Origin: Zonotrichia leucophrys gambelii
Lineage: Eukaryota; Chordata; Aves; Passeriformes; Passerellidae
DNA: 64,000 nt
Direction: 5' to 3'
NCBI RefSeq assembly: GCF_028769735.1
Contig: NC_088172.1
Coordinates: forward strand, 37,348,397 to 37,412,396
Shown: positions 39,255 through 51,210 of the stretch, piece by piece
Layout of the letters: each line of letters starts with the position of its first letter
Position numbering within the stretch: position 1 is the stretch's first letter
Notes under the pieces: generated by a model
What the model was told of the DNA's origin: nothing
What the model saw: the letters and a program-made list of their open reading frames with translations, nothing else
Database searches by the model: none
Position numbers and translations under genes: made by a program

Positions 39255-39923
39255 TTTTCCTCATTTGGGGGATGTGCAGGCTGTTACAATCCCCATCTCT
39301 TCCATTCCCTGGCCATTATTTCATTCTTCCTTGCTCCATATGGGAGTGACCAAGAGTAATACCCACAGTTGCTCAGAGTAAGCCTCTCTCCACTGGTGAT
39401 TTTGTGCTAATTAGGAGGGGGAAGGGAAGCTGGGTCTGTACCAATGAGCTCTGGGTTTCAGCCAGGGTCAGTGCCTTGCAGCAAGAGAAGAAGAGGACTC
39501 AGAATGTTTCCTCTGTGTGCGGCAGAGCAATTTCCCTTACTTGGCTTCGTCTTCTCCAGCCCCCAACTCCAGAGGAAATGGGAAAATGAATTCCACTCCC
39601 GGTGCCCAATCTGCAAGAGATGTGACATGTCTCAGTCCTGGGCTGAAACTGATGTGACACATGTTTCCCTGATCCAGGCAGGTTTTGGATCTGGCCCAGG
39701 GCTGTTCTAATCAAATGTGGTTTCCAGAGAGAGGGCTGCTTTTCAGACTGAGCATACTCTGGGACGCAGGGTGGTGTGTACCGTTACCAGCAGCTCTCAA
39801 AGTGTGAATCACACGCATTCAAATCTCAGACAGCTTTGACTCCCTTCAGAGTTCTGTAGCCTAAACCCAGCAACACCTCTCTTGGGAAGTTTTGTGGGAT
39901 TTTTTTCATCCATTTTTACTAAT

Positions 39924-39965
39924 GGTCAAGTCAATCTTTCCCTAATCAAGTCAATCATTTCCTAA
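39924..39965. repeat. Short imperfect tandem duplication
   Basis: The unit tcaagtcaatctttccctaa is followed at once by tcaagtcaatcatttcctaa, a 20-bp unit present twice with three mismatches. It is a small local duplication of no obvious function. Confidence 0.8.
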
Positions 39966-40241
39966 GGTAATTTTTTTGAGTTAGTGGCCGATGCAGTCCC
40001 TCTAGGATTTTTATATGCTTGGGAAAGGTGGGGAAACATGCAGGGAGCCTGTGTCAGGTCAACTGTGAGACCCAGCCAGTTCTGCTGCAGCCTGTGCCAC
40101 AGTTATGTATCTGTTACAGCACCTAATACAGCATAGTGGGTCCTGGGTCCTGGCCTGTAAAAATTATTGCATGAGAAAGATTACCATGTAATAATAAAAA
40201 TTGAAGAATTGAAGATCTCTTAGCTATGTAGATAGGGGGAA

Positions 40242-40306
40242 AACACAAACACACACACAGACACACACACACAGACATACACACACAGACACACACACAT
40301 ATATAA
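40242..40306. repeat. (CA)n microsatellite, interrupted
   Basis: Runs of acacac are interrupted by cagac and cagacatac units and run into a short atatat segment. It is an imperfect, compound dinucleotide repeat in the long SOBP intron. Confidence 0.95.
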
Positions 40307-43129
40307 TATTTTTTTTCAGAGCACCCAGAGTCTTGAATTCTGTAAGCTTCTTACAGAATTGCCTGTACAGGCGTGAATCAGAAGAAACAGCCCACCAGTC
40401 TTAGAGAGTTATGCCACTGTAAAATGGCAGTAGGTGAGAGGGAGAAATTGGACTTAGAACCCTTCATTACAAATAAAGGGTAATAAATAAAGATTTCCCT
40501 AAGTTTCAGATTGCACTCCTGCTTCCTATTCTATGGATTAATGAAATTTCAAATCTGGATTACAGTACTATTCTCTAGACCTACTAATATTACATTTAAC
40601 TCTGAGTGATTTAATGACTGTTCAGTGGTGATTTTGGTTTCAGGTGAAGTGGTATTGGCCCCCAGCAATGCCTTAGGCTAAAAACATCATATGCTAGCAA
40701 AAAACATTAACCTGCCCCTCAAACCTCCTCATTATTACATTTATAGTTCTGTCAACCAATCTAGGAGCAACTGGAGTAGTAACAGGGGGTTTTATTGTTA
40801 TTTTTATATTCTCTTGAATATAAAAAGAAAATATACTGGGAAAAATACATATAAGATATTACTAGATATAAATTCTAGCCAGATGGGTAATTTTCCACCT
40901 CACAATGTCTGCCATATTATCAGAATAAAGTTTTGATCAGAAAACAAGATGAGTGAACATGTTTATTCAGACACTGAATAAAAAAGCGAATTAATTAGAG
41001 AAGTAAATCTTCATCTGGCTTCTGAAGTCATCTGCAGACTTGGTTGCATGAGATTCCTAAGGGTGCAGATTTCTCATTTGGAAGGATTTTGGTCAATACT
41101 GATTGAGCATAGTAAAGTGCCCCTTTGATTTTTACCCTTAAGCTTTTTTTTTTGCTTAACAGCATCTTTATTTCTCAAAAGAATTTGATAGAAGAATTGG
41201 CAGTGTCAGTTGCTTCCTTTCTTTTCCCAGTTGCTGGGTTGGACGCAGGGAATGCTGCAGTGCATACAGGCTCTCTTTCTCGCTGCCCTTGTTGGCAGAT
41301 GCTCTGCAGAAGAAACCTTCTGTGGTTGATGTTTAGTCCAGTTCTCCAAAGGAGAAAGGAGTGAGGAGCTCCTGGCATGACAGAAGTGCTGGCCCTGTTG
41401 TCAGCCTGGGCACTGATGGGACTCTGCAGCTTGGCTATCCCAAGGATGGAGAGGCTGCTCTGCTGCCTCCTGTAGCTGAACGTATGGAAATGTAGGTTAT
41501 ACAGAAAGTTCTCCAACGTCATGGAGGTGAATGTCCTCCTGAGGAAAGAAGTGCATTTCCACTCTCTGAGGAAGAGGAAGGAGGATATTTCCTAGTGCAA
41601 CCTTCCCCTGCTACCCCAAAGAGACAACAGGGCCTGGGCACTCTGAGGAACTATTCCTAAGCCCCAGAAATGTTTTTCCAGATGATAGCTCTAATTTCTT
41701 TCTTAAGACTTCCTGAATATTCAAAGCCAACATTTCTTGTCCTGCTCTCAAGGTGTTTGCAATGCTTTTCCACTGCTGATACCTTGCACAGCTTTAGTGA
41801 CAGGAGTTTGATGAAGTTCATTTGTATCATCTTTTGGAAGAAGTGAAGCTCCTGCTGGGGCACTAACAGCTTAAGGATGATAAAGCAAAACTCCTGTTGT
41901 GGAAAGGGACAGGCTGTAGTTCACCAAGACTCCCAGCTTCACCTACTCAGTGTAGTTGTTTCTGTCTGGTGAGTTGTTTCCCACCATCATCTTAGGAGCA
42001 GGGCAGTTTGGAAATGCACATCATGAGAAGCATTTGTCTGGAAATCAAGTGTTGAACATCAAGGAGACCAGTGCGTACATAATCCAAATTAAACTTCTTG
42101 ACTGACCAGCAGATGTTTGCACCACTGCTCTGCCAAGCTGGCTTTTCATGGTGCCTCCCAAGAACTAAAGGCCATGAGGAGCATGGTGTGGATACACTCA
42201 GTTTACTCCACAGATCCCTCAAATTATGCTCACAAGGAAGGTGGCTACTGACACAGTTGCATGGTCTCCTGTCAGACTAGATTAAGTCTGGAAGAGGAAC
42301 TGTTTCTTGGCCTTTCTGTGTGATGAGGCCTGATGAGAGTTCAGGATCTGAGTGTAGGACTTGATGGCTTGAACTGTGGTTTGCTCTGCCCCACAGACTC
42401 TTGCATGCTCAAAGACCAATGCACTTGGTGTGGGATGAGGTTTCCAAGGCATGGGAAACCCATGGCGTGCCCTTTTGGAAAGGACTTTCAGACTGAGGTG
42501 TTCTTCGGATGTTTCTGAAATGTGTGAGACAGACTGTCTGACCTACTGAGGGCATTTAACCCCCAGCTCTCTCTCCTGTTCTTACCCTCCATTTATCTTA
42601 TGCATCACATTCATTTTATTTAGGACTTCTGTCACTGCTGCAGTGGTGGACTTAGCCAGTACTGAAACAGCCATACAGACATGCCCTTTAATCTGATCTT
42701 GTATAGCACCCCTGTAAAAAACCTTACATTAAAGATTTTAGATTTAAATGCTGCTATTGTCCCATTCTGTGTTATTTTAGCCAGGAACGTTTCTGGGGAG
42801 AAGAACTTCCCTCTTGGCAAGCCCCACCTCACAGTACATTCATTTTCCCTGAAGTTTCACCCATCATATTTTGGGCTTCACCAGTGGTTTTAGATCCAAA
42901 GTTCCTTCTGTGGTTTCAAAGCCTCAGACTGAAGGTGAAAACACAGAGCTCAGCTGTTTATATACAAAATCAAATATGTAGCCACTCTGATGAAATAAGA
43001 CCCAACCTGGATTTCCATCAGACATTAGCATAACTTACATTCATTCTTCTTGACTGGGAACTTTAAAAAGCCCCCCCAACACAAAGGAACCCAAGGGCTT
43101 TGAAAAGCCCTGTGTTTTAAATACCACAG

Positions 43130-43300
43130 ATGACAACTGCAATGATTCAAAAAATGGAATCAATTTATCATTAGCCATTAATTACCAAATAACTCTATTT
43201 TCTCCTTATGCTTCATGTAGCTTAGATTTTTGCATAATTAGGATGAAAAATGGAGACAGAGTGAGTCTTGCATTTAAATGACATAAAATCAGTATTCACT
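43130..43300. promoter_or_regulatory. Candidate noncoding element, AT-rich with homeodomain/octamer-like sites
   Basis: Contains attagccattaattacc, gcataattagg and tgcatttaaat in close succession, without microsatellite structure. Intronic and noncoding. The motif density is suggestive only. Confidence 0.28.
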
Positions 43301-46300
43301 CAGAAAACTGGTTAAGATTTTTGAAAGGACAAGATGTTCAGGAGGGTAACATCAGGGAAAGAAAAAACAATCAGGCAGGCAAGCTTTGGTATCTTTTTAA
43401 CAGAGAGAAACTTGTCACAGGACAGTTTTAAGTTGTAGGCAACTGCAGTGTTCTGTTTTGTCAACTGTTTTTACACAAAGCTCCAAACATTGTAAAAATC
43501 TGTTTTCCTTCACACCTAGCATTGCTATGAGCTATATTGTAACCACATTCACAGTGTGTTAGAGCCTGCCTCGGGGTTCCTTCGCAGCAGGTTTCAGCTG
43601 GAATGATTCTTTTTGTTTTTTATAATAATCACTCCATTCAAATGGAACAATCAGTATAAAAAAATTATCACAAGCCATCTTGGGTAGAAAAATCTTGCCA
43701 CAATAAACATGCTGAATGTTTTACAATAAGACATCAAAAATGGTGATCGAGGCTGGATAACTGCTTAGAGCCACACTTAGGATAATGCCTGTTACAGTAT
43801 TGTTTGACATTTGGTAGTGAAAGAGCATCAATTCCCAGTCATGACAGCTGGGACTTAGTCATAGTTGTCTTCAAAGTAGACACTGTGAGCTGCCCTCCCC
43901 CTTCAGGGACAGTCTGATGCCTGCTGGGGACCCCCAGACAAAGCCCCCAGCCCCATGGGCTAGCACAGAGCGACTGCAGTGCTGGACAGGCAGACCCTGC
44001 ACACCCTGCCCAACCCTGGCTGTGCCCCAGGCTGCCTGGTCCATGTCAGGAGGAAGCCTGAGCGTGGGTGTTTTGGAGGAGGATCAAGCAGAGAAATGTG
44101 GGACACTCTGGTGAGCGACAGCAGCTCCTGGCAAGGCTGCACCCACTCTATCTCTTGGCACTGGGTGCTGGCAGCTGAATACCTTTTGTGATAACTCAAT
44201 TAGCTGTGAAAAAAGCACAACAGCATTAGGCTATTGTGCTGATTGTTGCTTACCTCTCCAATGTGTTTGTCATTTTCCATCATCTCTGGGTGGAACACAT
44301 TATCCCCCTCTTCCTCACTCTGACTCTATTCTTCTGAGCATGGTAGTGTCCTTCTGCAGATCTTCACCTGCCCACCTTCTCAACTGGAATGGCAGTGTGC
44401 CTACCTTGCTCTTCTTCATATTTGTCTTTTTCTGAGCCAGGAAATGCTAAAAGGGAAGTTTAATTCCTTGGAACAATTTTTGTGTCAAACAAATCGATGT
44501 GTGTGCTAAGAACTCAAAGCCTGATGGGGGCTTTGGCTCCTGAGGGGCTGTTCTGCAGCAAGTTATCCTCAGGTGAGCAGAAGAGGAGGTGAAGATTGAT
44601 ACAGACCCAAACTGATATTTGCAGGAGGTCTCAGTCTGACCCAGAGCTCCACTGGGGCCAGAGCTTCTCTGTGCTCACAAGTGTTGGATACATTAACGCT
44701 TGAGGTACAGCTCTTGCCCCAAAGTTTTTCAGTTCTTAATCAGGCAACAGACTGCAGAAACAGAGCCATTTGCAGGATTAGCATTGCAGGTGGGCTCTAT
44801 GAGGGGATTACCTTTTAGATGACCTGCTCTGAAGAGAAGCCTTGTTGATGGATAAATGGAGAAAAGAAGGGAGGCTGCAGATAGCCACATTGCCCAACAA
44901 GCTTGGGGAGCTGTTGAGGACAGCAGAGAGAGGTTTGACGCTCCTTTGGAGTCAGTTGGGTACATAGTCCAGCAGGACACACAGATCTAGGTTTCTTTCC
45001 TTTTGATTGACTGAATTTTCCCCTGGTGTTCTGCTGGGAGTGCTCACAGCCTTGCAAGGGGGCCTGGGTCTCAGGGTGCCTTGGTGTCCGTGCTGCGGCG
45101 GCTGCTGGGTGCTCTGCAAAGGGTGTGACTGAGCTGAGTGCTAGAACACTGCTTGTGACTCATTTGGCTGTGTGCTAGAAACCTCTGTATGTGTGTTTCT
45201 AGCCACTTCCTAATTTCTAGATTTTTGCTGTGTCCAGTGTTTGGCAGACTTCAAAAATCTTGAGCCCTTGCAGAAAAACATATGGCTGGTGTGTTGGGTT
45301 CTCAGTGGGCTGCAAGGCAGGAGGGAAGAGGGATTGTGTCCTCACCTTCTGGCTTTTGGGATGGGGTGGGAGCCTCTGTCTCCATGCCTCACACATCCTG
45401 ACTGGGTGGCAGTACTGGAAACTTCAGGCATCTTCCCAGACCTTTCCAGGACCAGTATGGGCTAAAAGGAAAGGCAACCAGGGCCAGAACAGGATCTAGG
45501 AAATGTGCAGTGGTGTTCGTGAAGTCAGAACATGTGCCTGAATGTATATAAAGAGACAGCACTTGGATACCACAGTGAGAAAAGGAAATAGGAACTACTC
45601 AGCAAAGTAGAATACATGGATTTTATGCCAAGAAATGAGTCTTTGATAATCTTCAGCATCTGTTCAGCATCTTTGATAAAAGCCTGGTCCTCAGATGTGA
45701 TTCAACCCTCACTTGTGCAAGGCATACCCCAGTGGCATTGTCCTGAGCAAGGAGAGGAGCTTTGTCAGTCACCTTCTGGTTCTGGAGAAGCAGAAAATGG
45801 CACGTTTTTGCCCTAGTGACGACTTTCTGTCCTCTTGCCAAGCTTTACCATGGAGCTGATAGTTGTCCAAAGCATTGTGTAAGAGGCACAGGGAATCTTT
45901 CATCACAGCAGGGTTTTTTCCATTGCTACTTGTTCCTGGTTTCTCTAGGGCTGGTGTAAATACCTCTGCAAACAGGTTTTGCCAAGTGTATTTCTTAATG
46001 AAGTAGTGTCTGATACTAGACTATTCTTCAAAAGTTAGTGGTGGACTGCACCAATGTGTGAACTTTGTGCCTGCATTTGACAGCCAATTAAGTATTAATT
46101 ACCTGGTGCCTGGAGTCCAGGCCCTTTTGGGCACAGCAGGATCCTGTGTTGTGCCTGCGAGGCAGCCTTGTAGCCATGTCTGGACTCCACTTTGGGTGTT
46201 TCTATCAAAATAAAGATATGGATGCCAACAGGAATGGCTTTATTCCCGCTCTTTGTATTAGAGACATCTGAGCATTACGGGATCCCTCAGTGCTGGCTTC

Positions 46301-49300
46301 CTCAGTGTTCCCATTTCGGGCACGAGCTGTGTTTCTGCTGATACAGTGTCTTCTGAGTTGTCTCCTGGTGTAGGTTGCTGTGTGTTTCACAGGAAAGCAG
46401 ATAAATGATACCAAGTCACTGAGCTTATAAGTAGCATGCTGGCAACCTGCCACCAAAATATAAATACATTAAATGTACTGAAGGAATGTTCATTCTGTTG
46501 TTTAGCCTTGGATATGCCCCAGTTAGGTAAATTTAATCTTCTTGAGGGTTGTTGCACTGCAGCTGAATGAGATAGGCCGTTATCTTAATACTGATCTTTC
46601 TGTCATTCAGGATTCATGTTCTGGCATTCATGGTGAAGTGTGCTTCTCCCAGAGCAGTCCCAGAAGTGTTTTCCAAGAGAGATGAAGGTGCATAGGAGAT
46701 CTGTTAGCACCTTGCAAGTTTTCACCCTCTTATCTTGGAAATGTTCATGCTTATTGTCAGTGACACCACTATTGGTCCAACCTCCTGTTGGTAGAAATGT
46801 GCAAAATGGTGGCTGTGCCTGTGTTTGTTAGTAAATGTCTGTAACTCAGTCTCACAGCATTTATTTTCTTCCTGGGTGTTTCTCCTGCAGCTCCTTCCAA
46901 AATCCCTGTCCCTGTCTCTGCTGCTGTTGAGATTGGGAACAAAACTCTTGATGACTCCAGGGTGAGCAGGGGCCATGGTTAGGCAACAGACCCAAAGCCG
47001 ATGGATTGCATTAAAGAGGAGCCTCTTCATTGTTTTCCACTGGTGCTGGGTCAGGGCCTCCAAATGTGATCCTACAGCATAAATGCTTGTGACTAATCCC
47101 ACTGAAACCTAGGGAGCTGCTCCCATGTGTGAGCACTCCCAAATCCAATGGGCAGTGTCAGTAAGCACTCTGCAACAGTCCAGCTCTTCTCTTGGTTGTA
47201 CAACGAAAAGAAGGAATAAGGCAGGAAAAGGGAAGGAAAGGGAATACATGTGCAGAGAAATTCTGAGCTGGTTGTGAAGAACATTGATGTTCCATACAGA
47301 ATGCAAGTACTTAAAAAGATAAGACATCAGCTGTGTGTTCTACAGATAAGAAAATGTTATTTTATTGAATGGAGAGATATATATGTTTTACCTATCACAT
47401 CTGAGCTAATCAGTGTAGGCTTTTAGAAGAAATCTGTAATTACTTTGAGCACATCATTAGTTAGATGTAAAATGAATGATATTGGTGCCTTTTATCACCT
47501 TTAGTGATATAGCCATTTGTATCATAAATTCATTGACCTCATCTTAAATGATCAATTCTGTAAGACAGACTTGATTCATTAATTCTTAAGTGATATTTTT
47601 TTCTCCTTTACTAATTTCCTCATCGTTGTAGAGACAGTTTTTCTGCCTTTTAGTATGGTATTGTGAGGTGTCATATTACCTGCATATGAGTTCCACATTT
47701 TTATACCTTTTGTCTTAACTAAGCAGCACAGACTGATTGCTTATATAAGTAAAAAGAATGAGAGAAAAAACAAAATAAAATTATGAAATACATGAATGTA
47801 GAAGATGGACATTTTACACTGATGTTGTAGCTTCAACACTTTGAGATATTGCATTAAATCAATGAGATAATTATGGAATATTTGGTCTATGCAGGGTATT
47901 CAGAGGAATAGATTTGCTGCCTTTAATTTCTCTGGCTTTAATTAATTTTATCTAGTGATAAAATATACAGAAGGGTATGTGATCAATATGTGAGTGAGGC
48001 AGAGTTTCTTGTTCCTCACCGAATTATTGAAAATTGGAGAAATCAGTAGAGAATTTGTAAGCAGGATTTCTAAATATTTTACCAAGGAAGAGAAAATATT
48101 TGTTTAGCCAGGAGAGACACAGGAGCCCACTGGAGATAAACAAATCAATACAGCAATAATACAGTGGAGTGTTTCAGTGAGTTTTGCAAATGCTAACAAA
48201 TATAATTAAATTATTAGAAAAGATGCCACAATTTTTTGTGGAGCTGTATTTCTCTTTCAGTCCCTTTAATTAAGGTCATGGATGGGGCTCTTCCTAGAAA
48301 GAGAAGGAGACTGGGTTTACTCTCTCATATTTCTCAGGCACTTCTTTGGCAGGGGGTTACAAGGTGGTTTATTCCTTGTCCCAAAGGAAGGGCAAGTCTT
48401 CACTGCAGATACACCTGAAGTCCTGCTCCATCCCTTTCTGCAGGCACCTCTGAGGCTACTCTCCTCCTTGTCTTTCCGCTGCAAATAGATGGTGATGGGC
48501 CAGGGTGGGCTTCATGCTGCCCCAGCCTGCCTCAGGAGCTTTGTGGGAGCTCCTGGTATCTCTTTGTACATCTCCTGGGGTACAGGTGGAGTCTAGCTGC
48601 ATCTTTGCCAGCCCTTGGGGCAAGAGCATACTCTGCAAGCAGCAGGAGGAGTGTGGTGGAGTACATCCTGATTCCATGCATGCAAAATAGATAGCATTTT
48701 ATGGCGACAGCAGTGAGCTCTCACTCAGAAATAACTTTAAGGTAAATTCAGCAGTTCTACTGAGTTAAATGTATCTTATTACCTCATAGTGTAGACTCAC
48801 AAATTCCCCTTTTGTCTGCTTTGAAAACAGTGGCAAGCCAGAAAATTTCAGGAGGTTGATTACAGGATGGTTCCATCATGTGTGCTGCCTTGCCAGGTGG
48901 GTGGCAAACCCCCAGCCATGCCAAATATGCAGGATGGTTCAGTGCCACTGCTGTGTGCTTGCACTGTTTGCAGCACAAGCTCCAGGGCTGTCTGTGATGG
49001 CCCCTGAGCCTTCCTGTGGAGGGCTGATACCTGATAAAATCCAGGAGCTATTGGAAGTGGCATTGTCCCCTCCGCCCTGCTTGCTGCACTCCTGCTTTCC
49101 CATCTGCCCCACGCCTGGGGGATGCATGCCCCATGGCAGTGCAGGCATTTATCCCAGACTTCTGTGCATTTCACAGCCTTTTTGCCCACACATTTTAGGG
49201 TGTGACAACGTCACTGTATGTTCAATGCAGGGCTGGACTTGTTTGCACCAGGAAATTTCCTTTTTTGCCACGGGGCACCACGCTGGAAATACAGCCTTAC

Positions 49301-49559
49301 TGATGCCACATGTGCCAAGCAGCACCAGCAGCCCCTCTGCTTTATCCCACAGGGCACAGTGTCTGCATACCCAAGCTAAAAATCTGGGTCCTGCATTCAC
49401 AAACTTCAGAGCTGACTTAGGGGTTGCTGCTTCTCAACTGATTATTTAGCTTGATTTAAATGTTGGGATAAGAGAGAGGAGGGAGTGTGTGCCTGTGTGT
49501 GTGAATGGGGAGGGGAGCAAGAGGGAAAGAAACAGTGACCTGGCAGGATAGCCAAAAGG

Positions 49560-49800
49560 TGGAGGAGTTAAATGGGCTAATAGCCATAGCATACTCTGTG
49601 TGTGTGTCTATATACATTAAAGATATATTACTGAAAACTCAAGAATGTCGCCACTGTTTATATTAAAGGAAAGCTGAGAGTTAAATGAGATGGGTAATCA
49701 GATGCCCAGCATATGTTGTTTTGAATTGTTTATATGGCCAATAGTTATTAAAATTAATTATCCTTTTAATGCAGTCTTTTCACAATCATAGTCTTCTTTG
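49560..49800. promoter_or_regulatory. Candidate noncoding element upstream of the large SOBP exon
   Basis: Non-repetitive AT-rich stretch with ggctaatagccat, ggtaatcagatg, ggccaatagttattaaaa and ttaattatccttttaatgc. It lies about 1.5 kb before the large exon. No coding frame. Function is unproven. Confidence 0.25.
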
Positions 49801-51188
49801 GGGTTTTTAGTGTATTTTTTTCCTCTGTACAAAAGATAGAGTCATTTCAAAACAAGCTAATGTGGGCTATTTGGAAAAGGCAGAGCAAACAATACCAGGA
49901 TATATTATGACATGGTCATAGGCTCAACATGCTGATAGAAAGCACCAAAAATCTCTGTCAGTGGAATATTTTGAGAACTAATGTAAATGACAAAAATGGG
50001 GGGGTTTTGTGTGTGTAAAATTCTGTCAAAAAAGTGAGGCACTGAAAAATCTGACATCTGTTTATCTGTTTATAGCTATGGCAAGATTACTCATATTAAT
50101 TCTTGTTTAAAATGCCATATGAAGGAAAGGCATTTGTGCAAACAAGAGTCATATTTGAATTGTAGATCATGTCTTCACCATCTGTGAGAGCTGTTGGTGT
50201 TGCAAAATTAATGTGTTAATGAAATCACAATAATTTCTCTGAAGTAATGGATTCTGAAGCCTAGAATGACTATTTTTTGAACTTTGGTGTCTAGTGGTTT
50301 ACAACTGGGAAAACCTTTCACAGCTTAATTAGTTCTGCAGCCTTATTTTTAAAAAAATTGGCTGTGCCTTTACCACACCAACAGCAACACAAAAAAAGGA
50401 TTAAATGGAAAGCAGAGAAACAAAACAAAATTGAGCCTGCAATGCAAACTTTTTGCCGTAGTATTTGAGAGTTGCTAAACAGGTCCTTGCTTGCCAAGAA
50501 GTTTTACTCAAAGTGACTTGTACACAAGAGTGGGCAAACAGCTCAGAAAATAATTCCAGCTTGCTGAAACATCACAAATTGGGACTATTTGAACCTTACG
50601 CAAATATTCCAACTTTTTCCAAGTTTCTCCTTGGAACGAAGGGCAAAGAATCAGTCATGGTTTTTGCTTTGTGATGCCATTTTGAAATATCACACTCTTT
50701 CCAGCCTATTATTTGATACCATTGGTACAATACTAAATGTTACTGTGGGCTGCAGTTTAGCAGAGAACGGTTTGCATTCATTTCCAGCAATTCTCTGAGT
50801 CCTTTTCCAGTTCTTGCACTTCTTGTGTAGAGTGGCATCTCAGATAGCACAGGCGTGCTTAGATTGCCACCAAGGAGTGATCACAGCCATACTCATATGG
50901 ACTTTGCATGCTTACATATGCGTGTTATAACAGTTTATGCCAGCTGAGGATTCTTTTCTGTACTTTGGGTTTAAGATATATAAAGCATCATATAAGGTAG
51001 AACTGAGATCATGTGAGCCAGAAAAGGGAGTGGCATTCAATTCATTAATATGTTGGGGGGGAAAAAAAAGGTGCAGTTTTCACAAATGCGACTTCTTTTT
51101 TTCCTGTTAGAAAAATAATGTGTTTAGCAACTGAAAAATTACTTTTAAAATAACTCTATGAAGAGGAGATTGCTTTTCTTACCTGATT

Positions 51189-51210
51189 TGATTTTATTAC
51201 TGTGTTGTAG
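51189..51210 (+). other. SOBP: 3' splice acceptor before the large SOBP exon
   Basis: The sequence tgattttattactgtgttgtag ends in AG at 51209-51210. The tract is T-rich but interrupted by purines, so it is a moderate acceptor. A branch-like cctgatt lies at about 51183-51189. Translation starting immediately after it gives the SOBP zinc finger, joining ELL to VCDWC without a gap. Confidence 0.9.

Larger units (their letters stand above)
40307..51188 (+). other. SOBP: Long SOBP intron, last part
   Basis: Noncoding up to the acceptor at 51210. The longest open frame (48856-49449, 197 codons) is Cys- and Pro-rich without a recognisable domain and is judged to be chance. Candidate elements at 43130-43300 and 49560-49800 are listed separately. 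No RNA gene was seen. Confidence 0.6.

Noticed and set aside
39029..39349. Open frame with repeated LLSSP, and its minus-strand partner with repeated RRGEE (39043-39264)
   Set aside because: Both are translations of the (CCTCT)n microsatellite; a 5-bp unit without stop codons is open in every frame.
48856..49449. 197-codon Cys-rich open frame on the + strand
   Set aside because: It lies inside the SOBP intron, has no recognisable domain, and its opposite strand is equally open, which indicates GC-moderate chance sequence.
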